DNA of 64,000 nt, taken from Sphingobacterium multivorum. Its GTDB lineage: Bacteria > Bacteroidota > Bacteroidia > Sphingobacteriales > Sphingobacteriaceae. The stretch is taken from the NCBI RefSeq assembly GCF_039511225.1, contig NZ_CP154261.1, positions 868,001-932,000 on the forward strand. Direction: 5' to 3'. Positions 18,637 to 27,313 of the stretch are shown in pieces (position 1 is the first letter of the stretch; each line of letters opens with the position of its first letter). The position numbers and the translations under genes are program-made. The notes under the pieces are model-generated. The model was not told the DNA's origin, made no database searches, and saw nothing but the letters and a program-made list of their open reading frames with translations.

Positions 18637-20508
18637 ATGTCAAGTACAGTAATATCGCATAGCGCTGAACATCACGATTCGCACGGCCATCATCACGAGG
18701 AGTCGTTCATCAGAAAGTATATCTTTTCGGGTGACCACAAGATGATTGCTAAGCAATTCTTGATCACTGGTATCATCATGGCAGTTTTTGCGATGCTTTT
18801 ATCAGTATTATTCCGTATCCAATTAGCATGGCCGGATAAAGAATTCCCTATATTAGAAGTATTCTTGGGTAAATGGGCTGAAGGTGGTCGTATAAAACCG
18901 GAGTTTTTCCTTTCCTTGGTAACCATTCACGGTACCGTCATGGTATTCTTCGTGTTAACTGCAGGTCTATCAGGTACTTTTAGTAACTTATTGATTCCAT
19001 ATCAAATCGGAGCACGCGATATGGCATCTCCTTTTATGAACATGTTGTCTTACTGGTTGTTCTTTGTAGCATCGGTAATTATGGTTGCATCGTTCTTCGT
19101 AGAAAGTGGACCTGCTTCTGCTGGTTGGACAATCTACCCACCACTATCGGCTGTTCCTACTGCAATCGCTGGATCGGCGACTGGTATGACCTTGTGGTTG
19201 GTGAGTATGGTTCTATTTGTGGCTTCACAGTTGATCGGTGGTATCAACTATGTAAGTACCATTTTGAACATGCGTACAAAAGGAATGGACTTATGGAAAA
19301 TGCCTTTGACAATCTGGGCGTTCTTCTTAACGGCTATCGTCGGTATGTTGTCATTCCCAGTATTGGTTTCTGCGGTTGTTCTTTTGATTTTTGACCGTGC
19401 TGCTGGTACGTCATTCTATTTGTCGGATCTTGTTGTTCAAGGGCAAATCTTGCCGAACGAAGGTGGTTCACCAATTTTGTTCCAACACTTGTTCTGGTTC
19501 TTAGGTCACCCTGAGGTATATATCGTTGTTATGCCTGCTTTAGGTTTAACTTCTGAGGTTATTGCAACCAACTCTCGTAAACCAATCTTTGGTTACCATG
19601 CGATGGTTTACTCGTTGATCGGTATCACCGTATTATCGTTTATCGTATGGGGTCACCACATGTTTGTAACGGGTATGAATCCGTTCTTGGGTGGTGTATT
19701 TATGATTACAACGTTGATTATCGCTGTTCCTTCAGCTGTAAAAGCGTTTAACTATCTTGCAACCTTGTGGAAAGGTAATATCCGTTTCACTCCGGCGATG
19801 ATGTTTGCTATCGGTTTGGTATCGTTCTTTATCTCTGGTGGTTTGACAGGATTGTTCTTAGGTAATGCGGCATTAGATATCAACTTACACGATACCTATT
19901 TTGTTGTTGCCCACTTCCACTTGGTCATGGGTTCTGCTTCAATCTTCGGTATGCTTTGTGGTGTTTACCACTGGTATCCTAAGATGTTCGGTCGCATGAT
20001 GAACACCAAATTGGGTTACTTACACTTCTGGTTGACTTTCATTGGTGCTTACATGGTATTCTTCCCAATGCACTTTATGGGTATTGATGGTGTGCCTCGC
20101 CGTTACTATGCATTTACAGAGTTTGCTTTCATGGCGAAGTGGGTTTCTGTAAACAAATTGGTCACTTGGGCTGCGATTATCGCTGCTTTAGGTCAGGTAG
20201 CTTTCTTGTGGAACTTCTTTACATCGATTTTCTTCGGTAAAAAAGCCCCACAAAACCCTTGGCAATCCAATACCTTGGAATGGACTACTCCGGTAGAACA
20301 TATCCACGGTAACTGGCCAGGAGAGATCCCGACAGTACACCGTTGGCCATATGACTACAGTAAGCCAGGTCACGGTGAGGATTTTATTCCTCAAAGTGTT
20401 CCTTTCTCTGAAACAATGAGCTCTAATTTGCCTCATGATTTCGAAGGAGATGAGGAAGCTGAGCGTATCCAGGCAGAATGGAATGCGCAAAATGGTAGAA
20501 AAGACTAA
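18637..20508 (+). CDS. coxA: Cytochrome c oxidase subunit I (aa3 type)
   Basis: The catalytic subunit reduces oxygen to water and pumps protons. The 623-residue product has twelve or more helices, with the low-spin heme ligand in TIHGTVMVFF, the CuB ligands HPEVY (with the cross-linked Tyr) and WGHHMFVTG, and the heme ligands HDTYFVVAHFHLV. The N-terminal 30 residues are His/Ser rich. ATG 18637 is preferred to the upstream TTG 18619. A terminator follows, so ctaA and the later cox genes are probably a second transcription unit or are reached by read-through. Confidence 0.97.
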   Translation: MSSTVISHSAEHHDSHGHHHEESFIRKYIFSGDHKMIAKQFLITGIIMAVFAMLLSVLFRIQLAWPDKEFPILEVFLGKWAEGGRIKPEFFLSLVTIHGTVMVFFVLTAGLSGTFSNLLIPYQIGARDMASPFMNMLSYWLFFVASVIMVASFFVESGPASAGWTIYPPLSAVPTAIAGSATGMTLWLVSMVLFVASQLIGGINYVSTILNMRTKGMDLWKMPLTIWAFFLTAIVGMLSFPVLVSAVVLLIFDRAAGTSFYLSDLVVQGQILPNEGGSPILFQHLFWFLGHPEVYIVVMPALGLTSEVIATNSRKPIFGYHAMVYSLIGITVLSFIVWGHHMFVTGMNPFLGGVFMITTLIIAVPSAVKAFNYLATLWKGNIRFTPAMMFAIGLVSFFISGGLTGLFLGNAALDINLHDTYFVVAHFHLVMGSASIFGMLCGVYHWYPKMFGRMMNTKLGYLHFWLTFIGAYMVFFPMHFMGIDGVPRRYYAFTEFAFMAKWVSVNKLVTWAAIIAALGQVAFLWNFFTSIFFGKKAPQNPWQSNTLEWTTPVEHIHGNWPGEIPTVHRWPYDYSKPGHGEDFIPQSVPFSETMSSNLPHDFEGDEEAERIQAEWNAQNGRKD

Positions 20509-20519
20509 TAAAATCTTAT

Positions 20520-20552
20520 AAAGTAGCGTCGGGAATTTCGACGCTACTTTAT
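20520..20552 (+). terminator. Terminator after coxA
   Basis: AAGTAGCGTCG (20521-20531) pairs perfectly with CGACGCTACTT (20539-20549) over a 7-base loop. The tail is T/A-rich rather than a pure T run, so it may be leaky. Confidence 0.7.
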
Positions 20553-20586
20553 ATAAGTTTATATTTTAAGAGGTAGGGGTAGTATT

Positions 20587-21630
20587 ATGTTTCCAGCAGC
20601 TGAAAAGCGATTTGTAAAGACCAATTTTATAACGATCATCGTATTGTTTTTGGTCATTATTGCTGGAGGAGTTGTTCGGAGTACAGGGTCAGGAATGGGA
20701 TGTCCAGATTGGCCAAGATGTTTTAACCGTATTATTCCTCCGACAGATATTTCCCAATTACCTCCAGGATATGAACAACATTATAGTGAAGGAAGAGCAA
20801 AAAAGAATGAACGTTTCGCACGGATAGTAGAATTTTTCGGCGATAAGGAAATGGCTTATAAGCTCCGTACCGATAAGAGTATCTTACAACATGAAGAATT
20901 TAATGTTGCGAAGACTTGGACAGAGTATATCAATCGACTAGTAGGCGTTGTTTCCGGATTTTGTTTATTGTTTACGGCTATTTATTCTTTCACCTATTTG
21001 AAATCAAAAAGTTCGATCGTTGTTTGGTCAGTGATTAATCTTTTTGTTGTCGTACTTCAGGCGTGGTTGGGGTCGATTGTTGTATCGACCAATTTGATGC
21101 CCTGGATTATTACAGTACATATGCTCTTAGCGATTGTAATTGTTTGTATTAGTATCTATACTTATTTCAAAGCTGTTACGTTGCGAAACAAGACCTTATT
21201 GGTCAATCGTTCTTCGGGTATATTAAAAGGACTTGCTATTGTGTCTATTTTGCTGATGCTAACGCAAGTAATTGTCGGGACGGGTGTTCGGGAAGAGGTT
21301 GATTTATTAACCGGTTCATCGGTAGCTCGTACTGATTTTATAACAACTATTGGCCAACAGTTTGAATTGCATCGCTGGTTGGCATATTGTTCTTTGATTT
21401 TAGTTATTATATTATTCTTTTTGGTCCGCACAGGTTTTAATACGGTTTCTAAGCAATATAAATTTGCTTTAATCGCATTGATCCTCGTGGGTATCCAAAT
21501 GCTATCAGGAATTATCTTAGCCCGATTTGCAATACCTGCTTTTGCACAGACGACGCATTTGGTGGTGGCGACGCTCTTATTTGGCGCGCAGTTCTACCTG
21601 ATGTTATTGTTAAATAAGCAAAGGCATTAA
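20587..21630 (+). CDS. ctaA: Heme A synthase (COX15/CtaA)
   Basis: CtaA oxidises the C8 methyl of heme O to give heme A for the aa3 oxidase. The 347-residue integral membrane protein has eight hydrophobic segments, the N-terminal GGVVRSTGSGMGCPDWPRCF signature, and conserved histidines in TVHMLLA, FELHRWLAY and TTHLVVAT. The helix-2 motif, ExxH in Bacillus, reads EYINR here, so Asn replaces one heme-ligand His; I recall this form from other Bacteroidota but cannot check it. It is followed by ctaB, completing heme A synthesis next to the oxidase. Confidence 0.94.
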   Translation: MFPAAEKRFVKTNFITIIVLFLVIIAGGVVRSTGSGMGCPDWPRCFNRIIPPTDISQLPPGYEQHYSEGRAKKNERFARIVEFFGDKEMAYKLRTDKSILQHEEFNVAKTWTEYINRLVGVVSGFCLLFTAIYSFTYLKSKSSIVVWSVINLFVVVLQAWLGSIVVSTNLMPWIITVHMLLAIVIVCISIYTYFKAVTLRNKTLLVNRSSGILKGLAIVSILLMLTQVIVGTGVREEVDLLTGSSVARTDFITTIGQQFELHRWLAYCSLILVIILFFLVRTGFNTVSKQYKFALIALILVGIQMLSGIILARFAIPAFAQTTHLVVATLLFGAQFYLMLLLNKQRH

Positions 21631-21703
21631 TCTTGGAATTCGGGATGTTTATGTTAAAAAGTACGTGTTTAATTACACTGGTAGTAGGAGGTCTCTTTTA
21701 GTT

Positions 21704-22609
21704 ATGAAAGAATTTATTTCAGATTTTAAAAAGCTAGTTAAGTTGAGACTTACGTTGACGGTCGTATTTTCGGCGTCAATTGCTTTTCTGATAGGATCAA
21801 AACAACAGGGTGATATATTTTGGTTCAACTGGTTATTGTTGACTGTCGGCGGATTTCTGGTTACAGGTTCCGCAAACGGATTCAACGAGATCATTGAGAA
21901 AGATTTGGATAAGTTGATGAAACGTACAGCGGATAGGCCTTTACCGTCTGGCCGTATGACAACTGGACAAGCTTTGGTCTTGAGTGTCTTTATGGGCATC
22001 TTAGGTACTTTGGTACTTGTTCGGTTAAATTTTGTCGCTGGTTTGTTATCGGTTTTCTGTATCCTTCTTTATGCCTTTATCTATACCCCTTTAAAAAGAA
22101 AATCACCAATAGCCGTGTTTGTCGGCGCGTTTCCAGGTGCATTTCCACCATTAATTGGTTACTATGCAGCTTTTTCGCAAGATGACCTGGCCTACTATAG
22201 TGGACATAATGAAGCGGCAATTATTATTATTCCCTTTGTGTTGTTTGCTATTCAGTTTTTATGGCAGTTTCCGCATTTCTGGGCTATTGCCTGGGTTGTG
22301 GACGACGACTATAAATTGGCAGGCTTTCGCTTGTTGCCGACGACAAAACGGGATAAGATATCCGCTTTTATGGTATTCATTTCAGGTTTGTTTATGATAC
22401 CTGCGGGATTTATTCCGTATCATTTTGGCTTTGGTGGGATTTGGTTTACGGTTGTATCCGTGATTGGTGGAGTGATGTTTGGTTACTACGGTTATTTGTT
22501 GTTTAAGAATTGTGATATTCCTTCAGCAAAGAAAGTGATGTTTACCTCATTTATCTATTTGCCTGTGACACAACTCGTATTATTGCTTAACTTTATTCCG
22601 TTGAAATAA
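21704..22609 (+). CDS. ctaB: Protoheme IX farnesyltransferase (heme O synthase)
   Basis: CtaB/CyoE attaches farnesyl to protoheme IX, making heme O, the substrate of CtaA. The 301-residue UbiA-family membrane protein has the first Asp-rich site NGFNEIIEKDLDKLMKRT and RPLPSGRM (about 58-85), a second conserved loop VDDDYKLAGFRLLP (about 206-219) and about eight or nine helices. The frame is open to 21665, but ATG 21704 has a good TAGGAGGT element about 12 bases upstream and matches the usual start. The stop codon overlaps the next ATG by one base. Confidence 0.95.
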   Translation: MKEFISDFKKLVKLRLTLTVVFSASIAFLIGSKQQGDIFWFNWLLLTVGGFLVTGSANGFNEIIEKDLDKLMKRTADRPLPSGRMTTGQALVLSVFMGILGTLVLVRLNFVAGLLSVFCILLYAFIYTPLKRKSPIAVFVGAFPGAFPPLIGYYAAFSQDDLAYYSGHNEAAIIIIPFVLFAIQFLWQFPHFWAIAWVVDDDYKLAGFRLLPTTKRDKISAFMVFISGLFMIPAGFIPYHFGFGGIWFTVVSVIGGVMFGYYGYLLFKNCDIPSAKKVMFTSFIYLPVTQLVLLLNFIPLK

Positions 22610-23190
22610 TGTTAGATGTACAAGCACAAACTGACGAGAAGTTAGTACAGAGAAAGGCCCAGAAGTTCAACTTATGGTTGGGCATGTTGGGTATGTTCAT
22701 GATGTTTGCGGCGTTATCCAGTGGTTTCATTGTATATACGGCGAGCGGTGTGGACAAGGGGATTAAGACCCTATTGCCAAATGCACTTTTATACAGTACT
22801 TTGGTGATTGTGGTGAGTAGTCTGACGATGTTTTTAGCACATAGAGCGGCTAAAAATGGGGAGTCTTCCAAACAAAGATTGTTTTTGATAGCAACTTTTA
22901 TTTTGGGAGTTGTATTTTTTGCCTTGCAAGTTCATGCTTGGAATGTATTGATCGATCGGGGTGTTTATTTTGTGAATAACAATGCTTCGCAATCGTTTAT
23001 ATATGTTTTTATATGGATGCACTTGGCACATATTATTGCGGGTTTGATCGTTTTGATTGGCGCGATTATAGGAATTAACAAACTTCCTAAAGACGGCAAT
23101 CTTTTCCGCATGGATCTTGCCAGTATTTTTTGGCATTTTCTCGATCTTTTATGGATTTATATATATGTTTTCTTACTTTTGAATCAATAA
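22609..23190 (+). CDS. Cytochrome c oxidase subunit III-like protein
   Basis: This 193-residue heme-copper oxidase subunit III family protein has five hydrophobic helices. It shows SGFIVYTASGV in helix 1, the HAWNVLIDRGVYF segment, IFIWMHLAHIIAGLIVLI-type residues and the closing FWHFLDLLWIYIYVFLLL. Subunit III stabilises the oxidase core. It is a shorter paralogue of the next gene; Bacteroidota commonly have this tandem pair. Its ATG overlaps the ctaB stop codon by one base (TAATG), so it is translationally coupled. Confidence 0.9.
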   Translation: MLDVQAQTDEKLVQRKAQKFNLWLGMLGMFMMFAALSSGFIVYTASGVDKGIKTLLPNALLYSTLVIVVSSLTMFLAHRAAKNGESSKQRLFLIATFILGVVFFALQVHAWNVLIDRGVYFVNNNASQSFIYVFIWMHLAHIIAGLIVLIGAIIGINKLPKDGNLFRMDLASIFWHFLDLLWIYIYVFLLLNQ

Positions 23191-23199
23191 TAGTAAACA

Positions 23200-23934
23200 A
23201 TGAGTACAACAGTATCGCAATTGGATAAGGTAAAAACTGGTCCATGGAATGGTGGAAAATCACCTTGGAACTTAGAGTATGGAAAAATCATGATGTGGTT
23301 TTTCTTGGTAGGGGATGCCTTCACATTTTCTGCATTTTTGGTTTATTATGGCGCACAACGCTTTTCCCATCCAACTTGGCCAGATCCTGATAAGATCTTC
23401 CAATCCATCCCTGGAATTGCGGAGCATGGTCAGCCGTTGGTATTTGTCGGTTTGATGACATTTATTTTGATTATGTCTTCAGTAACGATGGTTTTGGCTG
23501 TGGAGGCAGGTCATCGTAACCAAAAGAATGAAGTAGTCAAATGGATGTTGTGGACAATTTTGGGCGGTATCTGTTTCGTGGGTTGTCAGGCTATCGAGTG
23601 GACTCACTTACACCACATGGGTTTTTGGTTTGGTAAAAATCCGGCGACAGGTTTGGAAGGTGATGCCATCAAAACAGCGTTGATGCCTTATTTCACACAT
23701 GACATTTCCTATACTTCAGCATTGCAATTTGCTAACTTGTTCTTTACCATTACGGGTTTTCACGGATTCCACGTTACAGTGGGTATTATTTTAAATATCA
23801 TTATTTTGTGCATGACATTGAATAATACATTCGAAAACCGTGGTTCTTACCTGATGATCGAAAAAGTAGGTTTATATTGGCACTTTGTGGATTTGGTGTG
23901 GGTATTCGTATTTACATTCTTCTACTTAATCTAA
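23200..23934 (+). CDS. coxC: Cytochrome c oxidase subunit III
   Basis: The 244-residue product has about five or six membrane helices with the conserved WFFLVGDAFTFSAFLVYYGA (about 29-48), the VTMVLAVEAGHRNQ loop, ITGFHGFHVTVGIILNII (about 186) and the terminal YWHFVDLVWVFVFTFFY. These are core subunit III landmarks. It lacks a signal peptide and starts 9 bases after its shorter paralogue, in the same operon. It is the main structural subunit III for the aa3 oxidase encoded upstream. Confidence 0.93.
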   Translation: MSTTVSQLDKVKTGPWNGGKSPWNLEYGKIMMWFFLVGDAFTFSAFLVYYGAQRFSHPTWPDPDKIFQSIPGIAEHGQPLVFVGLMTFILIMSSVTMVLAVEAGHRNQKNEVVKWMLWTILGGICFVGCQAIEWTHLHHMGFWFGKNPATGLEGDAIKTALMPYFTHDISYTSALQFANLFFTITGFHGFHVTVGIILNIIILCMTLNNTFENRGSYLMIEKVGLYWHFVDLVWVFVFTFFYLI

Positions 23935-23961
23935 TTACGGAATAAATAATTTTAGATAGCT

Positions 23962-24339
23962 ATGTCACAATATCAAGATAATATCGCTCATGGCGAGCAC
24001 GCTCACGAAGGTGGGATGGATAAGAAAGCCATCTGGAGAGTATTTGGCGTACTTTTGGCCCTTACTTGTCTGGAGTTCTTAATTGCATTGGGCTTTGTGC
24101 ACCATTGGCAAATTTTAGCGAAGGGTGCTTTAGTAAACACGATTTATATCGCGCTTACTTTAGTTAAAGCTTATTATATCGTTGCATTCTTTATGCACTT
24201 AAAGTTCGAGAAGTCAAGCTTTATTGTTACCGTTGCAATTGTCTTTATCTTTATTATTTATTTTATTGTTTTGATGCTTGTTGAAGGGGCGCATTTAGCT
24301 TCTGCTTTCCAGGAACATCAATTGTTTCCAAATAAATAG
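23962..24339 (+). CDS. Cytochrome c oxidase subunit IV family protein
   Basis: This 125-residue protein has a His/Glu-rich N-terminus (IAHGEHAHEGGMDKK) and three hydrophobic helices (about 28-48, 55-75 and 85-107), including LVKAYYIVAFFMHLKFE, the standard pattern of the prokaryotic subunit IV (CtaF/CyoD-like) family. It is a small structural subunit thought to help assemble CuB. It sits between coxC and the SCO-like gene with 12-27 base gaps. Confidence 0.9.
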   Translation: MSQYQDNIAHGEHAHEGGMDKKAIWRVFGVLLALTCLEFLIALGFVHHWQILAKGALVNTIYIALTLVKAYYIVAFFMHLKFEKSSFIVTVAIVFIFIIYFIVLMLVEGAHLASAFQEHQLFPNK

Positions 24340-24351
24340 ATAAAGTGGATA

Positions 24352-25080
24352 ATGAATAATAATACTGGACAAAAGAAAGGTATTAAAACTATATTGATCC
24401 TGGCAGTAATTCTTTTATTGCCAGGATTTTTATATTTTATACTAAATAAAAGCGGCTCGAATAGCTACGCTTCCTTACCGATTTTTGGAAAAAAGGAGGT
24501 ACCGGGGACAACACACCGAAAATGGGGACGTGATATTCCCGATACCATCTACCATACGGTGACACCTGTTGATTTTGTGAATTACGATGGTAAGAAAGTG
24601 CATTTGTTGGACAATGACACGACACTTTCTGTAGTCCACTTGATGTATTCTAGGGACGCTTCCTTATCAAGGACAATGATTAAGCGATTAGATCAAGTTG
24701 CTAATCGGTTTATTCAGAATCAGAAAGTTAAGTTGTATTCTATCACGGTTGATACAGCCTATGATACACCTGATGTGTTAGCGAAATACGCGAAAGTTTA
24801 CAAACCCTGGACCAAATCTTGGTTTTTTGTGACAGATCCTTCTGTTGATATCTTTAAATTTGCCAAGGAAAGTTTATTGCAGGATGCACTTGTCAATAAT
24901 GATGGTAGTAAACCATTCATTATTGGGTCTAATTATCTTTTACTTGATACAAAAGGACGTATAAGAGGTATATATGATATCAACGTAAAGACAGATGTCG
25001 ATCGTCTTGAGGATGAAATTAAATTATTATTGGTGGAGGAAATCCGAAACCATCCAGCTACAATAGAACAAAAGAGGTAA
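24352..25080 (+). CDS. SCO1/SenC-like protein lacking all copper ligands
   Basis: SCO proteins deliver copper to CuA using a CxxxC pair and a later histidine. This 242-residue protein has an N-terminal membrane anchor (about 13-31) and a thioredoxin-like domain, with DTTLSVVHLMYS in the strand before the active site and SITVDTAYDTPDVLAKYAK matching the SCO core. At the active site it reads YSRDASLSRTM, so the cysteines are gone; the whole protein has no cysteine, and the later His position falls in PFIIGSNYLLLD. It cannot bind copper in the known way. Its place in the cox operon suggests a structural or assembly role. Family assignment rests on fold pattern and context. Confidence 0.75.
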   Translation: MNNNTGQKKGIKTILILAVILLLPGFLYFILNKSGSNSYASLPIFGKKEVPGTTHRKWGRDIPDTIYHTVTPVDFVNYDGKKVHLLDNDTTLSVVHLMYSRDASLSRTMIKRLDQVANRFIQNQKVKLYSITVDTAYDTPDVLAKYAKVYKPWTKSWFFVTDPSVDIFKFAKESLLQDALVNNDGSKPFIIGSNYLLLDTKGRIRGIYDINVKTDVDRLEDEIKLLLVEEIRNHPATIEQKR

Positions 25081-25090
25081 TTATATTATC

Positions 25091-25636
25091 ATGGAAGAGA
25101 GTCTTAATAAGGAAAAAAAGTACAGCAAATGGATTTGGTTGCTATCGATCGTCATACCGATAGTGGTCGCTATCCTTTTTACGGTGAATTTGCAAAAATT
25201 GGGTTATGATGTGAAACCACTAACCTTTTTGCCGCCGATCTACGCGGCTATCAATGGCGTTACGGCTATATTGCTGTTTTGGGCAGTGGCAGCGATAAAA
25301 AAGGGTAATAAGTCATTGCACGAACGTTTAATAAAATTGTGCATAGCTTGTTCTTTAGCTTTTCTGGCGATGTATGTTGCCTATCACATGACTTCCATCG
25401 AAACGAAATATGGCGGTGAGGGCATTTTGAGACCGATCTATTTCTTTATTCTGATCACCCATATCCTGCTTTCCATTATTATCATTCCTTTTGTACTCTT
25501 TACTTTTGTTAGGGGTATATCCGGTTCTTATGAGCGTCATAAAAAGCTTGCTCGTATTACTTATCCGATGTGGCTTTATGTGGCGGTTACCGGCGTGATT
25601 GTTTATTTAATGATCTCGCCTTACTATATCGGTTAG
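25091..25636 (+). CDS. DUF420 membrane protein
   Basis: The 181-residue protein has five hydrophobic helices (about 14-33, 49-69, 82-101, 119-143 and 156-176). Histidines occur in AYHMTSIETKYGGEG and ITHILLSIIIIPFV, and a further one in SYERHKKLARITYPMWLYV. This is the DUF420 (YozB) family, regularly found beside cytochrome oxidase genes and presumed to help oxidase assembly or cofactor insertion; the precise role is unknown. It closes the operon that starts at ctaA. Confidence 0.88.
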   Translation: MEESLNKEKKYSKWIWLLSIVIPIVVAILFTVNLQKLGYDVKPLTFLPPIYAAINGVTAILLFWAVAAIKKGNKSLHERLIKLCIACSLAFLAMYVAYHMTSIETKYGGEGILRPIYFFILITHILLSIIIIPFVLFTFVRGISGSYERHKKLARITYPMWLYVAVTGVIVYLMISPYYIG

Positions 25637-25844
25637 GTTCAAAGGGAAAGGGTAAAAAATTGCGTCGTAAATGTTGCGTTGTTAGTACCGTAAAAGGCTG
25701 AAAAAGGTTAGTTTGAAAACTGAACAACTTTCTTGGAAGGTATATTTGATAGCCGGCTGCATATAGATAGTATAGGACGATATAAATAGTACAGGACCAG
25801 TCTCACTGAAAGCAGACGACGGGGACTATAAAAATTAGTTACAT

Positions 25845-26300
25845 ATGAAGCGTATTTGGATTTATCAGGCAGATCGTCTATTATCGGCGATGGAGTCACA
25901 CGATATTGTTACGGAATTGGAAGCTTTTGCTGAGCAGTGGAAAGTGCATGGAAAACCACTTTCGGCTACGGCAGAATTACGCGATAATCTTTTTATTATC
26001 CTTAAAGTGGACGAAGAAGTCGCAGCTGCATCGGGCTGCTCAATCGATAGTTCGGTTCGGTTTTTAAAAGGCATTGAAGCGAAATACGGGATTCAGCTAT
26101 TTGATCGGATGCGATTTGCTTATAAAGATGAACAAGGAATTGCTGTTGTTAATCGCGACAGATTTGAAAAGTTATTGGCAGACGGTACCATCAATGATAA
26201 TACCTTAGTATTTGATAATACCATTACCCATGAACATCAAATGGAGAATGCTTGGGCAGTGCCCTTCCATCAAAGCTGGCATAAACGACTTTTTAAATAA
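25845..26300 (+). CDS. Conserved Bacteroidota protein (often mislabelled 'ABC transporter ATPase')
   Basis: The 151-residue soluble protein begins MKRIWIYQADR and has SGCSIDSSVRFLKGIEAKYG, LFDRMRFAYK and a WAVPFHQSWHKRLFK end. I recognise this set from a small family found across Bacteroidota, usually named 'ABC transporter ATPase' in databases. It has no Walker A or B motif, no ABC signature and no membrane segment, so that name is unsupported. Function is unknown. It stands alone between the DUF420 gene and mtgA and ends in a strong terminator. Confidence 0.8.
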   Translation: MKRIWIYQADRLLSAMESHDIVTELEAFAEQWKVHGKPLSATAELRDNLFIILKVDEEVAAASGCSIDSSVRFLKGIEAKYGIQLFDRMRFAYKDEQGIAVVNRDRFEKLLADGTINDNTLVFDNTITHEHQMENAWAVPFHQSWHKRLFK

Positions 26301-26316
26301 GTTGTAAACAAGTATA

Positions 26317-26352
26317 AAAGAAAGGCCATATGTAATTATGGCCTTTCTTTTT
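26317..26352. terminator. Terminator between convergent genes
   Basis: AAAGAAAGGCCATA (26317-26330) pairs perfectly with TATGGCCTTTCTTT (26337-26350) over 6 bases, with T on one side and A on the other. It can serve both the upstream plus-strand gene and the minus-strand mtgA. Confidence 0.85.
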
Positions 26353-26412
26353 GATCTATAGATCTGTATTGCTTCTCTTTCTGATTGATCCGTCAAATGG
26401 CGATAGCTTCGC

Positions 26413-27177
26413 TTATTCCGGAATGCTATAATGGTGCATGTATTTTGCAATCGCATTTGCACGTCTATTGACATAGGCCGAAGGGTTACGCGCATCCCAT
26501 TCTCTTGGATTTGGCAGTATGGCTATAATCAATGCGGCTTGCTTTTTCGAAAGGTTACTACCTGTTTTGCTGAAATAATATGAAGCTGCCGCATCGGCGC
26601 CATAGACACCCTGTCCCATTTCAATCACATTAAGATAAACTTCAAGAATTCTTTTCTTACTCCAAAAGGTCTCAATTAGAATTGTAAAATAGGTCTCGAA
26701 GCCTTTTCTTAACCAGGAGCGCCCTGGCCATAGAAAGACATTTTTGGCGACCTGCTGACTGATCGTACTTCCGCCACGTAATTTTTTTCCCTGTGCATTT
26801 TTTTTAATGGCATTCTGAATCCCTTGTAGGTCGAATCCCCAGTGTGTCATAAAGTGAGCATCTTCTCCTGCAATGGCCGCTAACTTTAGGTTGTCCGAAA
26901 GTTCATCGTAATCCAGCCAGTTTTTTTCCAGTTTAAAACCCTTTCCCTGTTCTTTTAGCTCAAACCCACGCTGAATCATCAACCAGGTGATGGGAGGATT
27001 GACGAACCTTAAGCTAATGACCCAAAAGAGTGAAATACCAATAAAATAGAGTAACACCCGTGTCACTATGCGCAGGATCGGAGATTTTATGGACTTCAAT
27101 GGGTTGAAGGATTTTTTTTTGAAGGTATTTTGTTGTTTGCTGGACGTATTTTGTTTACCAGATCTTTTGATGGCCAT
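26413..27177 (-). CDS. mtgA: Monofunctional peptidoglycan glycosyltransferase
   Basis: MtgA polymerises lipid II into glycan strands at the outer face of the inner membrane. The 254-residue protein has a basic N-terminus, one membrane anchor (about 36-57) and a GT51 domain with the catalytic Glu in EDAHFMTHWGFD (about 110). Further GT51 motifs are KLRGGSTISQQVAKNVFLW (about 132-150), RKGFETYFTILIE and KKRILEVYLNVIEMGQGVYG. No transpeptidase domain follows. A -7 box (TAAGTTTG, minus strand of 27197-27204) lies just upstream. It is divergent from mutS. Confidence 0.95.
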   Translation of the reverse strand: MAIKRSGKQNTSSKQQNTFKKKSFNPLKSIKSPILRIVTRVLLYFIGISLFWVISLRFVNPPITWLMIQRGFELKEQGKGFKLEKNWLDYDELSDNLKLAAIAGEDAHFMTHWGFDLQGIQNAIKKNAQGKKLRGGSTISQQVAKNVFLWPGRSWLRKGFETYFTILIETFWSKKRILEVYLNVIEMGQGVYGADAAASYYFSKTGSNLSKKQAALIIAILPNPREWDARNPSAYVNRRANAIAKYMHHYSIPE

Positions 27178-27313
27178 GACTAATTTTTTTCGGATACAAA
27201 CTTAGCTTATATTCTTGTTTAATGGAAATGATTTTGTCGAGAAGTTGAGTGTATCGTTTGCCAAAGCGACGATATTATCCTATTTTTACGCTTCATAAAA
27301 ATTGATTTACAAG

